Of a DNA stretch of 64,000 bases, positions 45,280-53,270 are shown one piece after another. The position numbers and the translations under genes were made by a program. The stretch covers positions 41,599 to 105,598 of the forward strand of contig NZ_BNBY01000028.1 of NCBI RefSeq assembly GCF_014656195.1, given 5' to 3'. This DNA is from Kitasatospora xanthocidica (GTDB lineage: Bacteria; Actinomycetota; Actinomycetes; Streptomycetales; Streptomycetaceae). Each line of letters starts with the position of its first letter. Within the stretch, counting starts at the first letter, position 1. The notes beneath the pieces are model-generated. The model had not been told where the DNA came from, did not search any database, and worked only from the letters and a program-made list of their open reading frames with translations.

Positions 45280-45516
45280 ATGTCCGAACCCTCTGCCACG
45301 CCGCAGCCCCCGAGCAGCCCGACGGGCTCGGCCGACGGCGCCTGGGCCGGGCCCGACGCCCCCAAGAGCCTGCTGGAGCAGATGCAGGAACTGCTCGCCT
45401 CGGTCACCGCGGATCTCGCCGCGCTGCAGTCCTCCGGCCTCCGGGACACCGAGCCCGCCACCTATCCGACCGGCACGGACACCTCCGAGGCTCCGACCGT
45501 GCCGGGCACCCGGTAG
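45280..45516 (+). CDS. Small acidic hypothetical protein
   Basis: A 78-residue product: Pro/Ser-rich ends flank a short amphipathic helix (SLLEQMQELLASVTADLAALQSS). The ATG at 45280 has GAAGAGG upstream. No family is recognised. The last 55 nt overlap the 3' end of the leftward DUF6099 gene, where one of the two frames must have odd constraints. It could be a genuine small gene or fortuitous; the helix and ribosome site favour real. Confidence 0.5.
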   Translation: MSEPSATPQPPSSPTGSADGAWAGPDAPKSLLEQMQELLASVTADLAALQSSGLRDTEPATYPTGTDTSEAPTVPGTR

Positions 45517-46205
45517 CCGGCCGCCCGCTCCCGCTCCGACGGCCCGCCCCCACCCGGCGGGCCGTCGTCGTCCGGCGGGCGACTCTCCCCCGGCGGGCGG
45601 CCGTCGTCGACCTCCCGTGCCCCGCCGCCATCACGTGACTCGCTACCGTCCCGTGCGTCGTGGTCATCCGGCGGGCCGAGCCTGACGACGAGTAACGGGG
45701 AGCCGCAGTCGGCCCGTTCGGGCTCCGCCCCGCCGAGCGCCGCCCGCTCCGCGCCATCGGCCCGGCCGGCTGCCTCGCGCAGCCGCCCGGCCAGCTCCTT
45801 GCACTCCGACACCGCGTCGACGCCGTCGATGCACGTCCAGTAGAGGCTCTCGGTTTCGGCCCCGCAGGCCAGCACCACCAGCGTCTCCCCGACCTCCTGC
45901 AGCAGCCCCTCCAGCGCGCCCAGGGCCGCGGCCGGCTCTCCGAGTCCGGTGAGCCGCGCCGCCCGGCCGCCGCTCACCAGGGCGGCCCGGACGACGGAGC
46001 GGTCCAGGCAGACCGCCGCGTGCGCCCCGGCCTCGGCGAGCTGCTGGCCCAGCCCGGTGAGCTCCTCGTCCGCCGACTCCGCCAGCCGGGCACCCACCGC
46101 CTCGGTGAGCAGCGCGGCCTGCCGCGCCTCGGCCAGCACATCCGGTACGTGCCGGGCCTCGGCCAGCGCGTGCCGGGCCGTCTTGATCAGTCGCAGCGCC
46201 TCCAT
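45462..46205 (-). CDS. DUF6099 family protein with long disordered tail
   Basis: The first 150 residues (MEALRLIKTARHALAEARHVPDVLAEARQAALLTEAVG ...) are helical and match the streptomycete DUF6099 family, unknown function. Residues 150-247 are a Gly/Pro/Asp/Arg-rich low-complexity tail not typical of the family, and the tail overlaps the small gene on the other strand. The tail may be read-through of a lost stop. ATG at 46205 has AGGAG 8 nt upstream. Confidence 0.75.
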   Translation of the reverse strand: MEALRLIKTARHALAEARHVPDVLAEARQAALLTEAVGARLAESADEELTGLGQQLAEAGAHAAVCLDRSVVRAALVSGGRAARLTGLGEPAAALGALEGLLQEVGETLVVLACGAETESLYWTCIDGVDAVSECKELAGRLREAAGRADGAERAALGGAEPERADCGSPLLVVRLGPPDDHDARDGSESRDGGGAREVDDGRPPGESRPPDDDGPPGGGGPSERERAAGYRVPGTVGASEVSVPVG

Positions 46206-46354
46206 GGCCACCGCTCCTCTCTCGCTCGCTGTCGCCCCGGCCGCCGAGGAGGCGGCCGGATGGTCACGGCGACAGCGTGCGAGGAAGCGCGGAAACCCGC
46301 ATCCGCCTTGTCAGAAGCTGTGGAAAAGTCGGGGGTTGTGGATAACCTCGTCCC

Positions 46355-46744
46355 TCACAAGGGTTGATCGCTCACGTCCGAGTTGACGTCCGTCGGCTCC
46401 TCCGGCACCGGGAAGCGGTGCTCGTTGCGCTCGATCTTGGCCGCGAGGGCCTCCAGCGGGTCCACCCCGACCGCCGTGCAGAACTGCAGCAGATACGCCA
46501 GCACGTCCGCGACCTCGTCGCGCACCCGGTGCGCGCGCTCCGGCTCGGACATCACCGCGGCGGCCTGCTCGGGCGTCAGCCACTGGAAGATCTCCAGCAG
46601 CTCCCCCGCCTCCACGCTCAGCGCCGCCGCCAGGTTCTTCGGCGTGTGGAAGGGCTCCCACCGCCGGGCCGCCGCGAAGTCCACCAGCCGCTGCCTCAGG
46701 GCCTCCAGGGTCGGCTCCCCCGGTCCCGTCACTCGTTCGCTCAC
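46355..46744 (-). CDS. MazG-like nucleotide pyrophosphohydrolase
   Basis: A 129-residue all-alpha NTP pyrophosphohydrolase of the MazG/RS21-C6 (dCTP pyrophosphatase-like) group. The metal-binding motifs are LSVEAGELLEIFQW (ExxE-type) and RDEVADVLAYLLQF (ExxD). TPKNLAAAL precedes them as in other members. It would hydrolyse a nucleoside triphosphate to the monophosphate, as house-cleaning or as a signal. Its GTG start shares 4 nt (GTGA) with the stop of the upstream ATPase gene, so the two are translationally coupled. Confidence 0.88.
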   Translation of the reverse strand: MSERVTGPGEPTLEALRQRLVDFAAARRWEPFHTPKNLAAALSVEAGELLEIFQWLTPEQAAAVMSEPERAHRVRDEVADVLAYLLQFCTAVGVDPLEALAAKIERNEHRFPVPEEPTDVNSDVSDQPL

Positions 46745-48228
46745 CCCTCCAGGTCTACCCCATCGCCGCCCGCCACCGGCCCGGACCCCTCCACCCCGAA
46801 CCCGTCCACCGCCGTCCCCGCCCCTTCCCCCGCACCGTCGGCACCGCCGGCCCCGTAGGCACTGTCAGCTCCGTCAACCCCGTCGGCACCGTCGGCCCCC
46901 TCCCCGCGCCCGCCCTGGAACGGGACCCGGGCCGGCGGCCGGGCCGGCTCCGGCCGCAGCACCGTGAACCCCGAGCCGGGATCCCGCCGGCACTCCACCA
47001 CCGCCACCCCGCCCGGCCGCGGATCGCCGCCCAGCGCCTCCCGCACCGCCCCCGGCTCCTGCAGCGCCGCCACCACCCGCAGCTGGCTGCGGTCCGCCAT
47101 GTCCCGTGCCAGCCGCAGCAACGTGGCGGTCTGCTCGGTGGACAGCCCCGCCCCCAGGTCCTCGGCGAGTACGGTGAGCTGCCGGTGCGCCCACGGCACC
47201 TCGGCGGCCACGTCGAGGTCGAGCACCCCGGCCCCGGTCAGCAGCACCGCGGCGAACGCGAGGTGCCGCAGCATGCCGTCGGAGGCCTGGTCGGCCCCGG
47301 TGCGCCCGAGCACACCCTCGTCGAAGACGGCCAGGACCCGCCGCACGCCCTCGTCGCCCGTCCGCTCGGCCACGGTGAGCCCCAGCAGCGGATGCGGCGC
47401 GGCGGACTGCACGACGCGCAGGAGCTGCCCGTACCGGCGCTGGCACTCGTCGCCCAGCCGGGCGATGACGGCGGAGATGTTGGCGGCGTTGCCGCGCAGC
47501 CTGGCCTGCGGGTCGGCCCGGGCCCAGCCGCGCATCAGGGCGGGGACGGGGTGCAGCGGGAAGACCTCGCGCAGCGCGGTGAGCAGGTCCTCGGTGGCGG
47601 CCAGGACCAGGCACTCACCGGCCGACGAGCCCGCGACCCGCAGCGGCAGCTGCGCGGTGATCATGGTGCCGCTGGGGAAGGGCGCCCGGATGTCGCCCTG
47701 ACGGGTGTCGTTGTGCCAGCAGACGTTGACCCGCCGGTTGCGGACGTCCTGCTCGCCGGTGTCCATCAGGGTCCGGCCGTCGAGGGTGAGCGACTCCCGG
47801 GCGATCCGGACCGGGCCGTCCGTCCGGATCACGACGTCGAGCCGGATCCGGCCGTGCGGGGAGCGGACGGTGCAGCCGAGGATGATCGCGTCCCGCCCGT
47901 GCGGAACGCAGCCGTGCAGGCCGCCCCGGACGGGCAGGGCGAGCGGGCCGGCGCGGTCGGGCAGCCCGTCCAGCGAGTCGGCGAGCTCCTCGCCGAGCGC
48001 GAGCCGGGACAGCACCGCGAGCGCGTCGAGCGCGTTGGACTTGCCGACCCCGGCGGGCCCGTGGAGCACGGTCAGGGGCGCGAGGGGCAGCACCGCGCGC
48101 CGGTAGGACTTGAACGAGGTGAGCCGGAGCTCCTCGACGGTGGGGCGTGGCACGGGCGACCGGCCGGGCCCCGGGGTGTCCGGTCGGAGGGGGGCCGGCC
48201 CGGCGGGCCTGGTGGCGTCGCGGTTCAC
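46741..48228 (-). CDS. RecF/OLD-like AAA ATPase (AAA_21 type)
   Basis: About 495 residues. After a short basic start, TVEELRLTSFKSYRRAVLPL and LTVLHGPAGVGKSNALDALAVLSRL give the SMC/RecF-type Walker A with the usual preceding strand. DQASDGMLRHLAFAAVLLTG is the signature-like region (normally S-G-x-xR), and a D-loop-like part follows. The Walker B acidic pair is not as clear as usual. The last 70 residues are a Gly/Asp/Ala repeat. GTG at 48228 with TAACGT 7 nt upstream points to a leaderless mRNA. It overlaps the MazG-like gene. Confidence 0.8.
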   Translation of the reverse strand: MNRDATRPAGPAPLRPDTPGPGRSPVPRPTVEELRLTSFKSYRRAVLPLAPLTVLHGPAGVGKSNALDALAVLSRLALGEELADSLDGLPDRAGPLALPVRGGLHGCVPHGRDAIILGCTVRSPHGRIRLDVVIRTDGPVRIARESLTLDGRTLMDTGEQDVRNRRVNVCWHNDTRQGDIRAPFPSGTMITAQLPLRVAGSSAGECLVLAATEDLLTALREVFPLHPVPALMRGWARADPQARLRGNAANISAVIARLGDECQRRYGQLLRVVQSAAPHPLLGLTVAERTGDEGVRRVLAVFDEGVLGRTGADQASDGMLRHLAFAAVLLTGAGVLDLDVAAEVPWAHRQLTVLAEDLGAGLSTEQTATLLRLARDMADRSQLRVVAALQEPGAVREALGGDPRPGGVAVVECRRDPGSGFTVLRPEPARPPARVPFQGGRGEGADGADGVDGADSAYGAGGADGAGEGAGTAVDGFGVEGSGPVAGGDGVDLEG

Positions 48229-48235
48229 CCGTCGG

Positions 48236-48241
48236 ACGTTA
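48236..48241 (-). promoter_or_regulatory. Likely -10 hexamer of the ATPase/MazG operon
   Basis: TAACGT on the minus strand, 7 nt before the GTG at 48228; same hexamer and spacing as dapD. Confidence 0.55.
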
Positions 48242-48413
48242 GCCGCAGGCCGACCGGCGGAAACGTGCCTGCACCCCAGATTCATCCCAACGTGGCGCCC
48301 CTACCCCGCCCCGATGACCACCCACCGCACCCGGAAGCGACGCCGAAGCGCCCTCGAAGCACGCAGAAGAACGCCGAGGCACGCAGCAGCGACGCCGAAC
48401 GAGTCCCGGGCGC

Positions 48414-49286
48414 TCAGCGCCGGTAGGCGGCCACCGTCACCGAGGCGGTCACCTCGACCGGGTCCGGCAGGGCCGCGAGCGAGGCCTCCAGCCGCTCCGG
48501 GTCGGTGTGCCAGGCGCTGGGCCCCATGCCGACGACGGTGCGCACGTCCTGCGGGCCGAGCCGCAGGGTGAACTCGACCTCCCGCCGGTCCGCGGGCGTC
48601 AGGTACGGCCCGAGCTTCTCGTCGATCCGCCGCTGCTTCTCCTCGTCCACCGACAACAGCCCCAGCGCGTCGACGAGTTCGCGTAGGTGGCGGGCGGTGG
48701 GCGAGACCAGCAGCAGGGTGCCGCCGGGGCGCAGCGCCCGGCGGATCTCGGGCCCGTTGCGCGGCGCGAAGACGTTGAGCATCAGCTCGGCGGAGGCGTC
48801 GCGTAGCGGCAGCGGGCGCCAGGCGTCGCAGACGACGGCGCCGATCCGCGGGTGTGCCTTGGCGGCGCGTCGCAGCGCGTACTTGGAGATGTCGAGGGCC
48901 GCGCCGACCCGGTCGGGCAGGGCGTCGAGGACGTGGGCCAGGTAGTGCCCGGTGCCGGCGCCGAGGTCGGCGACCAGACCACCGGACTCAGCGGCGGGGC
49001 CTCCTGCACGATCACCGGCGGTCGCCGCGGCAGCCGCGACTGCGGCCTCGGCGAGGGCGTCCGCGATGGGCCGGTAGTGCCCGGCGGCGAGGAAGTCGGA
49101 GCGGGCGGCGACCATCCCGGCGGTGTCCCCGGTGCCGGTGTGGGCGTCGCCGGCGAGGAGGCTGACGTAGCCCTGCTTGGCGAGGTCGAAGCTGTGCCCG
49201 GAGGGGCAGCGCAGGCTGCGGTCGTGCCGGGTGAGGTCCTGCGCGCAGAGGGGGCAGGCCAGGTAGCGCTCGATGTCCTGCAGCAA
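48414..49286 (-). CDS. rlmA: 23S rRNA guanine-N1 methyltransferase, RlmA/TlrB type
   Basis: A 290-residue methyltransferase. An N-terminal zinc finger has C11, C14, C27 and H31 (LACPLCAQDL, LRCPSGHSF), and KQGYVSLL follows as in RlmA. The SAM loop is LVADLGAGTGHYLAHVL near 105. RlmA-I methylates G745 and TlrB/RlmA-II G748 of 23S rRNA; the latter gives tylosin/mycinamicin resistance in streptomycetes. The start appears to be a TTG at 49286, preceded by GAGAGAAGACGG; no ATG or GTG is available without losing the zinc finger. It lies 79 nt after the ATP-grasp pair. Confidence 0.87.
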   Translation of the reverse strand: MLQDIERYLACPLCAQDLTRHDRSLRCPSGHSFDLAKQGYVSLLAGDAHTGTGDTAGMVAARSDFLAAGHYRPIADALAEAAVAAAAATAGDRAGGPAAESGGLVADLGAGTGHYLAHVLDALPDRVGAALDISKYALRRAAKAHPRIGAVVCDAWRPLPLRDASAELMLNVFAPRNGPEIRRALRPGGTLLLVSPTARHLRELVDALGLLSVDEEKQRRIDEKLGPYLTPADRREVEFTLRLGPQDVRTVVGMGPSAWHTDPERLEASLAALPDPVEVTASVTVAAYRR

Positions 49287-49365
49287 CGTTCCGTCTTCTC
49301 TCGCCGTACGCCCCGGCCGGTCGGGGCGCCAGCCAGCCTAACCACCCCGACCCGCCGGTCGCCCC

Positions 49366-50229
49366 TCACGACCCCGACGGCACCGCCAACCGCCCCACCG
49401 GCGTCCGCCCCCGCTCCGCCGCGACCCGCAGCGCGAGCGCGGCGAGCGCCTCGGGCGCGCCGGCCCGGCCGCGGATCCCGGGGAAGGCGTTGACGTCCAC
49501 GATGACGGGCTCGGCCGGCCCGTCGAGCAGGTCGACCCCGTACACGTCGAGCCCGAACACCTCGCCGACGCGCAGCGCGAGCGCGGCCCGCGCGGCGGGC
49601 GGTTCCCAGTCCTCGGCCCGGCCCGGCTCCCCCGATCCGGTGGCGAGCTCGGACCGTCGGCGGGCGGCGAAGACCCGCCCGTCGACCACCCACAGCTTCT
49701 GGTCCCAGCCGGTCCCGGGGACGAACGGCTGGGTGACGACGGGCTCCTCGGGCCACTGCTCGGCGAGTTCGCGCAGCCGGTCCGGGCCGTCGACCCGGGC
49801 GACCAGGTCGTGCCGCCTGCTGTGCCGGCTCTTGACGACGAACGGGTAGGCCGGGGCGGCGAGTTCGCGCAGCGGCCCGGCGGCGACGGTGGCCGCGAAG
49901 GGCAGTCCGGCGGCGGCCGCGAGGTCGGCCATCCGCACCCGGTCCTGACAGAGTCCGGTGGCCGCCGCCGAGTTCACCACCGGTACGCCCCGCTGCTCGA
50001 ACTCCCGTGCCAGCGACAGCGCTCGGGGCGTACGGGCCTTCAGCAGACAGACGTCCACGGGGCCGTCCGCCACGTCCGCGAACGGCCCGGCGGACGCGCC
50101 GACCGGCGCCTCGGCAGACGCCCCGACCGGCGGCACGACCACCAGCTCGTGCCCGCCCTCCACCAGCAGCGCCGCGGTCGCCGCCAGCACCGGGTGCCCG
50201 GGGTTCCCGGTGATCAGCCCGACCTTCAC
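49366..50229 (-). CDS. ATP-grasp ligase, RimK-like (second of a tandem pair)
   Basis: A 287-residue ATP-grasp protein. A small N-terminal Rossmann-like domain (VKVGLITGNPGHPVLAATAALL) is followed by the ATP-binding YPFVVKSRHSRRHDLVARV and the C-terminal VYGVDLLDGPAEPVIVDVNAFPG with the D-x-N metal ligands. These enzymes join an acyl phosphate to an amine. The substrate is unknown. GTG at 50229 shares 4 nt with the stop of the upstream ATP-grasp gene. The two proteins are clearly paralogous (shared QPFVPGT/QPYVPNSGT and FGLDVYGVDLL/FGLDLYGVDVLL). Confidence 0.85.
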   Translation of the reverse strand: MKVGLITGNPGHPVLAATAALLVEGGHELVVVPPVGASAEAPVGASAGPFADVADGPVDVCLLKARTPRALSLAREFEQRGVPVVNSAAATGLCQDRVRMADLAAAAGLPFAATVAAGPLRELAAPAYPFVVKSRHSRRHDLVARVDGPDRLRELAEQWPEEPVVTQPFVPGTGWDQKLWVVDGRVFAARRRSELATGSGEPGRAEDWEPPAARAALALRVGEVFGLDVYGVDLLDGPAEPVIVDVNAFPGIRGRAGAPEALAALALRVAAERGRTPVGRLAVPSGS

Positions 50230-51134
50230 AGCAACTCCCCCTCGCCGAAGCCCAGTTGCCCGTACCGATCGGCGCCGCCCGCCGACACCAGGGCGGCGGG
50301 CTCGCCGGGCACCGACACGGCGGTCCCGCTGCGGGCGAGCCTCAGCACCGCGCGGGCGACCCGGGCCACGGCGTCCGGCACCTGCCGGAAGCTCGGGAAG
50401 TCGTTGATGTCGACCACCACCGGCCCGTCCGGCCCGAGCAGCACGTCGACCCCGTACAGGTCCAGCCCGAACACCTCGCCGACCTGCGCGACGATCCGCG
50501 CGACGCTCCCCGGCAGCGGCACCTGCCGCTCCCGGACGCCCTGCCCGGGGTGCAGCGGGGAGGAACGTTCCGTCGCGAAGAGCTCGCCGTCGACGCAGTA
50601 CACCTTCAGGTCGGTGCCCGAGTTCGGCACGTACGGCTGGGCGATCAGCAACCCCTCGCCGGCCAGTTCGGGCCCGACCTCCAGCAGGTGGTCCGGGCTG
50701 CGCACCAGCCGGACGGCGCGCCCGGAGCTGCCGTCGGCCGGCTTGACCACCAGCGGGTACTCGGCGGTCGGGATCTCCGCGAGCCGCTCCCAGCGCGCCG
50801 CCGCGTACGTCACCGGGACGGGCAGCCCGCGGGTGCGGCCGATGACCGCGGCGAGCGCCTTGTCCCGGACGCCCCGGATGGATCGCACGTCGTTCACCGT
50901 GGTGAGGCCGACGGCGGCGGCCGCCTCCAGCAGGGTCAGCCCGGGACCGCCGGAGACGGTCTTGAGCACCCAGGCGTCGTGGCTGCCGGCCCGGACCGCC
51001 TCGGAGATCGCCATCAGCGAGTCCCCGGGGCGCAGCACGTCCACCCGGTGCCCCCACGCGGTGAGCTGACGCGCCACGTCGAGCGGCATGCCGTCGCGCC
51101 GGTAGTGTTCCTCCACCAGAAAGCAGAGCCTCAT
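50226..51134 (-). CDS. ATP-grasp ligase, RimK-like (first of a tandem pair)
   Basis: A 302-residue ATP-grasp protein. Landmarks: MRLCFLVEEHYRRDGMPLDVARQL (N-terminal domain), VNDVRSIRGVRDKALAAVIGRTRGLPVP, YPLVVKPADGSSGRAVRLV (ATP-binding Lys and Gly loop), IAQPYVPNSGTDLKVYCVDG and LYGVDVLLGPDGPVVVDINDFPSF (metal ligands). All catalytic elements look intact. It heads a likely operon with the second ATP-grasp and possibly the RlmA-type gene. ATG at 51134. No precursor peptide or carrier gene is seen beside it. Confidence 0.85.
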   Translation of the reverse strand: MRLCFLVEEHYRRDGMPLDVARQLTAWGHRVDVLRPGDSLMAISEAVRAGSHDAWVLKTVSGGPGLTLLEAAAAVGLTTVNDVRSIRGVRDKALAAVIGRTRGLPVPVTYAAARWERLAEIPTAEYPLVVKPADGSSGRAVRLVRSPDHLLEVGPELAGEGLLIAQPYVPNSGTDLKVYCVDGELFATERSSPLHPGQGVRERQVPLPGSVARIVAQVGEVFGLDLYGVDVLLGPDGPVVVDINDFPSFRQVPDAVARVARAVLRLARSGTAVSVPGEPAALVSAGGADRYGQLGFGEGELL

Positions 51135-51415
51135 GGGCCTGTCTTCCCCCTTGCCTCGCCGAATGCAGACGTCCGCCGTCCCCCTCGGCAGAGCTGTAAA
51201 AGCATCAGCATGCACGCTTTGTCCGCACAAGATCGCTGCGGGCCGGTAAGCGTTCGGCAACAATCCCCGCCCGCGCCCCGCCCAGCCCCCGTCCGCACCC
51301 CGCCGAACCCCGCCCGAACGCCCCGCTCCACCACCCCGGCCCCTACCCCGACGCCCCGCCCCGACGCGCGGCAAATCGGTGGCAGCCCGCCCGTGCCCCT
51401 GCTTTGATGCACGCC
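51135..51415. other. Divergent intergenic region
   Basis: 281 nt between the ATP-grasp pair (leftward) and the acetyltransferase (rightward). GC drops around 51190-51250 (CTGTAAAAGCATCAGCATGC), likely the ATP-grasp promoter. No precursor-peptide-sized frame with a ribosome site was seen. Confidence 0.45.
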
Positions 51416-52276
51416 GTGACTTCTGACGATCATGCTCCCGACCGCCCGCTGCTCGACGAGATCGAGCGCTACTACGACGCCGCACCGCGCAGCGCCGCCC
51501 GTGCCGAGGACTTCGGCCCGCTGACCCTCTTCGTCCGCGAGGGCGACACCGGCTGGCACTACTACGCCCGTCCGACGCCCGGCCACACCGGCCCGGCGGC
51601 CACGGCCGAGGACGTCCGCCGGGTGCTGGAGCGGCAGCGCGAGGTGGGCGCGCCGGAGGCCTTCGAGTGGGTGGCCGAGCGGAATCCCGAGCTGCGCGCG
51701 GCCGTCGAGGCGGCCGGCCTGACGGTGCACGAGCACCCGCTGCTGGTGTTGGGCGCACGGGACGAGCCGGCCCCGGCGCCGGTGCTGCCGGAGCAGGTCG
51801 AGGTGCGGGTGCTGGGCCCGGACGCGCCCGAGCTGGCGGAGGCGGTGGCCGTCCCGCGTGTGGCCTTCGGAACCCCGGGCACCGCGATCGGCGCGGCCGG
51901 TGCGGCCGAACTGGCGCAGAGCGTGGCGGGGTTGGCGGCCGACGGCGCGGTGGCGCGGATCGCGCAGCGGATCACCGACGGGGTCACCGTGCAGGCGGCC
52001 GCGCTGGAGGGCGGTTCGGTGCTGTGCGCGGGCCAGTACAACCCGGTGGGCCCGGTCGGCGAGGTGGTCGGCGTGGGCACACTGCCCACCGCCCGTCGGC
52101 GCGGCCTGGGCCTCGCGGTCACCGCGGTCCTGGTCGCGCACGCCCGGGCCAACGGCGTCGGGACGGTGTTCCTGTCCGCCGCCGACGAGGACGTCGCCCG
52201 GATCTACCGCCGGGCCGGCTTCCGCCCGTTCGCGACGGCCCTGATCGCCGAGCCCGCCGCCGCACCGCAGGCCTGA
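51416..52276 (+). CDS. GNAT-family N-acetyltransferase
   Basis: About 286 residues from the GTG at 51416; ATG at 51407 in the same frame is an alternative. The C-terminal GNAT core holds the acetyl-CoA pyrophosphate loop as VVGVGTLPTARRRGLGLAVTAVLVAHA and the last helix ARIYRRAGFRPFATALI. The N-terminal half is a degenerate second GNAT-like domain (LTLFVREGDTGWHYYARP). Substrate unknown. No Shine-Dalgarno; the sequence TTTGAT 7 nt upstream could be a weak -10 for a leaderless mRNA. Confidence 0.83.
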   Translation: MTSDDHAPDRPLLDEIERYYDAAPRSAARAEDFGPLTLFVREGDTGWHYYARPTPGHTGPAATAEDVRRVLERQREVGAPEAFEWVAERNPELRAAVEAAGLTVHEHPLLVLGARDEPAPAPVLPEQVEVRVLGPDAPELAEAVAVPRVAFGTPGTAIGAAGAAELAQSVAGLAADGAVARIAQRITDGVTVQAAALEGGSVLCAGQYNPVGPVGEVVGVGTLPTARRRGLGLAVTAVLVAHARANGVGTVFLSAADEDVARIYRRAGFRPFATALIAEPAAAPQA

Positions 52277-52360
52277 CCGGACGGCGGCGGGGCGCAGCGG
52301 TCACGCCCGGGTAGGGCTGCAGCCGTCACGCCCCCGCCGCGACGCACGGGAGGACGGAGG

Positions 52361-52789
52361 TCAGTCGTCGTCCTCCTCCTCGTCGTCAGCCCCGCTGACG
52401 CCCTCCCCCTCGGCCTCGTCCACCACCCACGCCGCCAGCCGCTCGGCGACGCCGGACACCCCGAGCCGCCCCTCGCGGATGGCCCGGGAGAGGCTGCGCA
52501 CCTCGCGGGCGGTGGTGGCGACGGTGCAGCCGCTGGCGACGAGGTAGGCGTACGCGACGGCGGTCGCGAAGAGCTCGTTGGTCTTCTCCAGGGCCGGCAC
52601 CCGGATCAGCTGGTGCATCAGGGCGGCGGCGCGGTCGTGCGGTTCGGGGTAGACGGCGATGTCGAATATCTCGGCCTGATGCCGGGTGACGGCCGCGAGC
52701 AGCGAGCCGTAGTCGGTGACCTGCGGGTCACCGGGCGTGTACTGCTCGGCGGTCATGAGCAGCCACGAGAGGTCGACCTCCAGTTTCAA
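52361..52789 (-). CDS. Fic/Doc-like toxin with a degenerate active-site motif
   Basis: A 142-residue helical protein. Residues about 52-85 (DRAAALMHQLIRVPALEKTNELFATAVAYAYLVASG) align by pattern with the Fic/Doc core, where HPFxDGNKR normally stands; here it is VPALEKTNELFA, lacking the catalytic His and the GN-R anion site. Either this is an inactive or divergent Fic protein or another helical toxin fold. It ends in a very acidic tail (DDEEEDDD). The TTG start at 52789 overlaps the antitoxin stop by 4 nt, as in classical toxin-antitoxin operons. Confidence 0.7.
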   Translation of the reverse strand: MKLEVDLSWLLMTAEQYTPGDPQVTDYGSLLAAVTRHQAEIFDIAVYPEPHDRAAALMHQLIRVPALEKTNELFATAVAYAYLVASGCTVATTAREVRSLSRAIREGRLGVSGVAERLAAWVVDEAEGEGVSGADDEEEDDD

Positions 52790-53022
52790 CGGCGCACGTC
52801 CTGGAGGTCGCCCGGCTCCCCGAACTCGGCGAGGAAGGACGTCTCGTACTCCTTCATGAACTGCGCGGCCGCGTCGACGAAGGCCCGGCCGGACTCGCCC
52901 ATGTCCTGCTGGACCAGGCGCTCGATGTACTGGTTCATGCTGATCCCCTGCTGCTCGGCCCGTTCCCGGGCGATCTCCGCGGTCGTGGCGTCCACGCGGA
53001 CGTTCAGCTGCTTCTTGGCCAT
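52786..53022 (-). CDS. Ribbon-helix-helix antitoxin
   Basis: A 78-residue Arc/CopG-type protein: KKQLNVRVDATTAEIARERAEQQGISMNQYIERLVQQDM is a typical RHH N-terminal domain (strand LNVRV, two helices). The C-terminal 35 residues would wrap the toxin. ATG at 53022 is placed 7 nt after TAGCTT, with TTGTTG 17 bp further up, so the mRNA is probably leaderless. GCTAGC palindromes within that promoter are the likely autoregulatory operator. It is coupled to the downstream toxin gene. Confidence 0.83.
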   Translation of the reverse strand: MAKKQLNVRVDATTAEIARERAEQQGISMNQYIERLVQQDMGESGRAFVDAAAQFMKEYETSFLAEFGEPGDLQDVRR

Positions 53023-53029
53023 GCCCTTC

Positions 53030-53058
53030 AAGCTAGCGCCGAAGTGCTAGCACAACAA
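53030..53058 (-). promoter_or_regulatory. Toxin-antitoxin promoter with overlapping operator palindromes
   Basis: Minus strand: -35 TTGTTG (53053-53058), 17-bp spacer, -10 TAGCTT (53030-53035), then 7 nt to the antitoxin ATG. The perfect palindrome GTGCTAGCAC (53044-53053) and a second GCTAGC (53032-53037), centres 14 bp apart, cover the spacer and -10. This is the best-defined promoter in the window. Confidence 0.75.
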
Positions 53059-53192
53059 GGGCGCGCGCACACCGCCCGCACACCTGCCGCACGCCCCCAC
53101 GCAACCTCCCCGTCACCGACCACCGCTCCGGGCCGCCCACCTCCCATACCCGCCCGTCGCCGCCCCACCCCACCAGGACGAGTGAGACTTGA

Positions 53193-53217
53193 AGAGTCCT
53201 GCACCATCCGGGACTCT
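53193..53217. promoter_or_regulatory. Dyad upstream of the 53271 gene
   Basis: AGAGTCC / GGACTCT, 7-nt perfect arms with an 11-nt spacer, 54 nt before the small rightward gene and next to a TTGAAG -35-like hexamer. Possibly an operator. Confidence 0.4.
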
Positions 53218-53270
53218 GATCTCCCCTGAGCGTTCCACTGAGCGGCACCGACCGGTGTGGAGGCCGGCAG

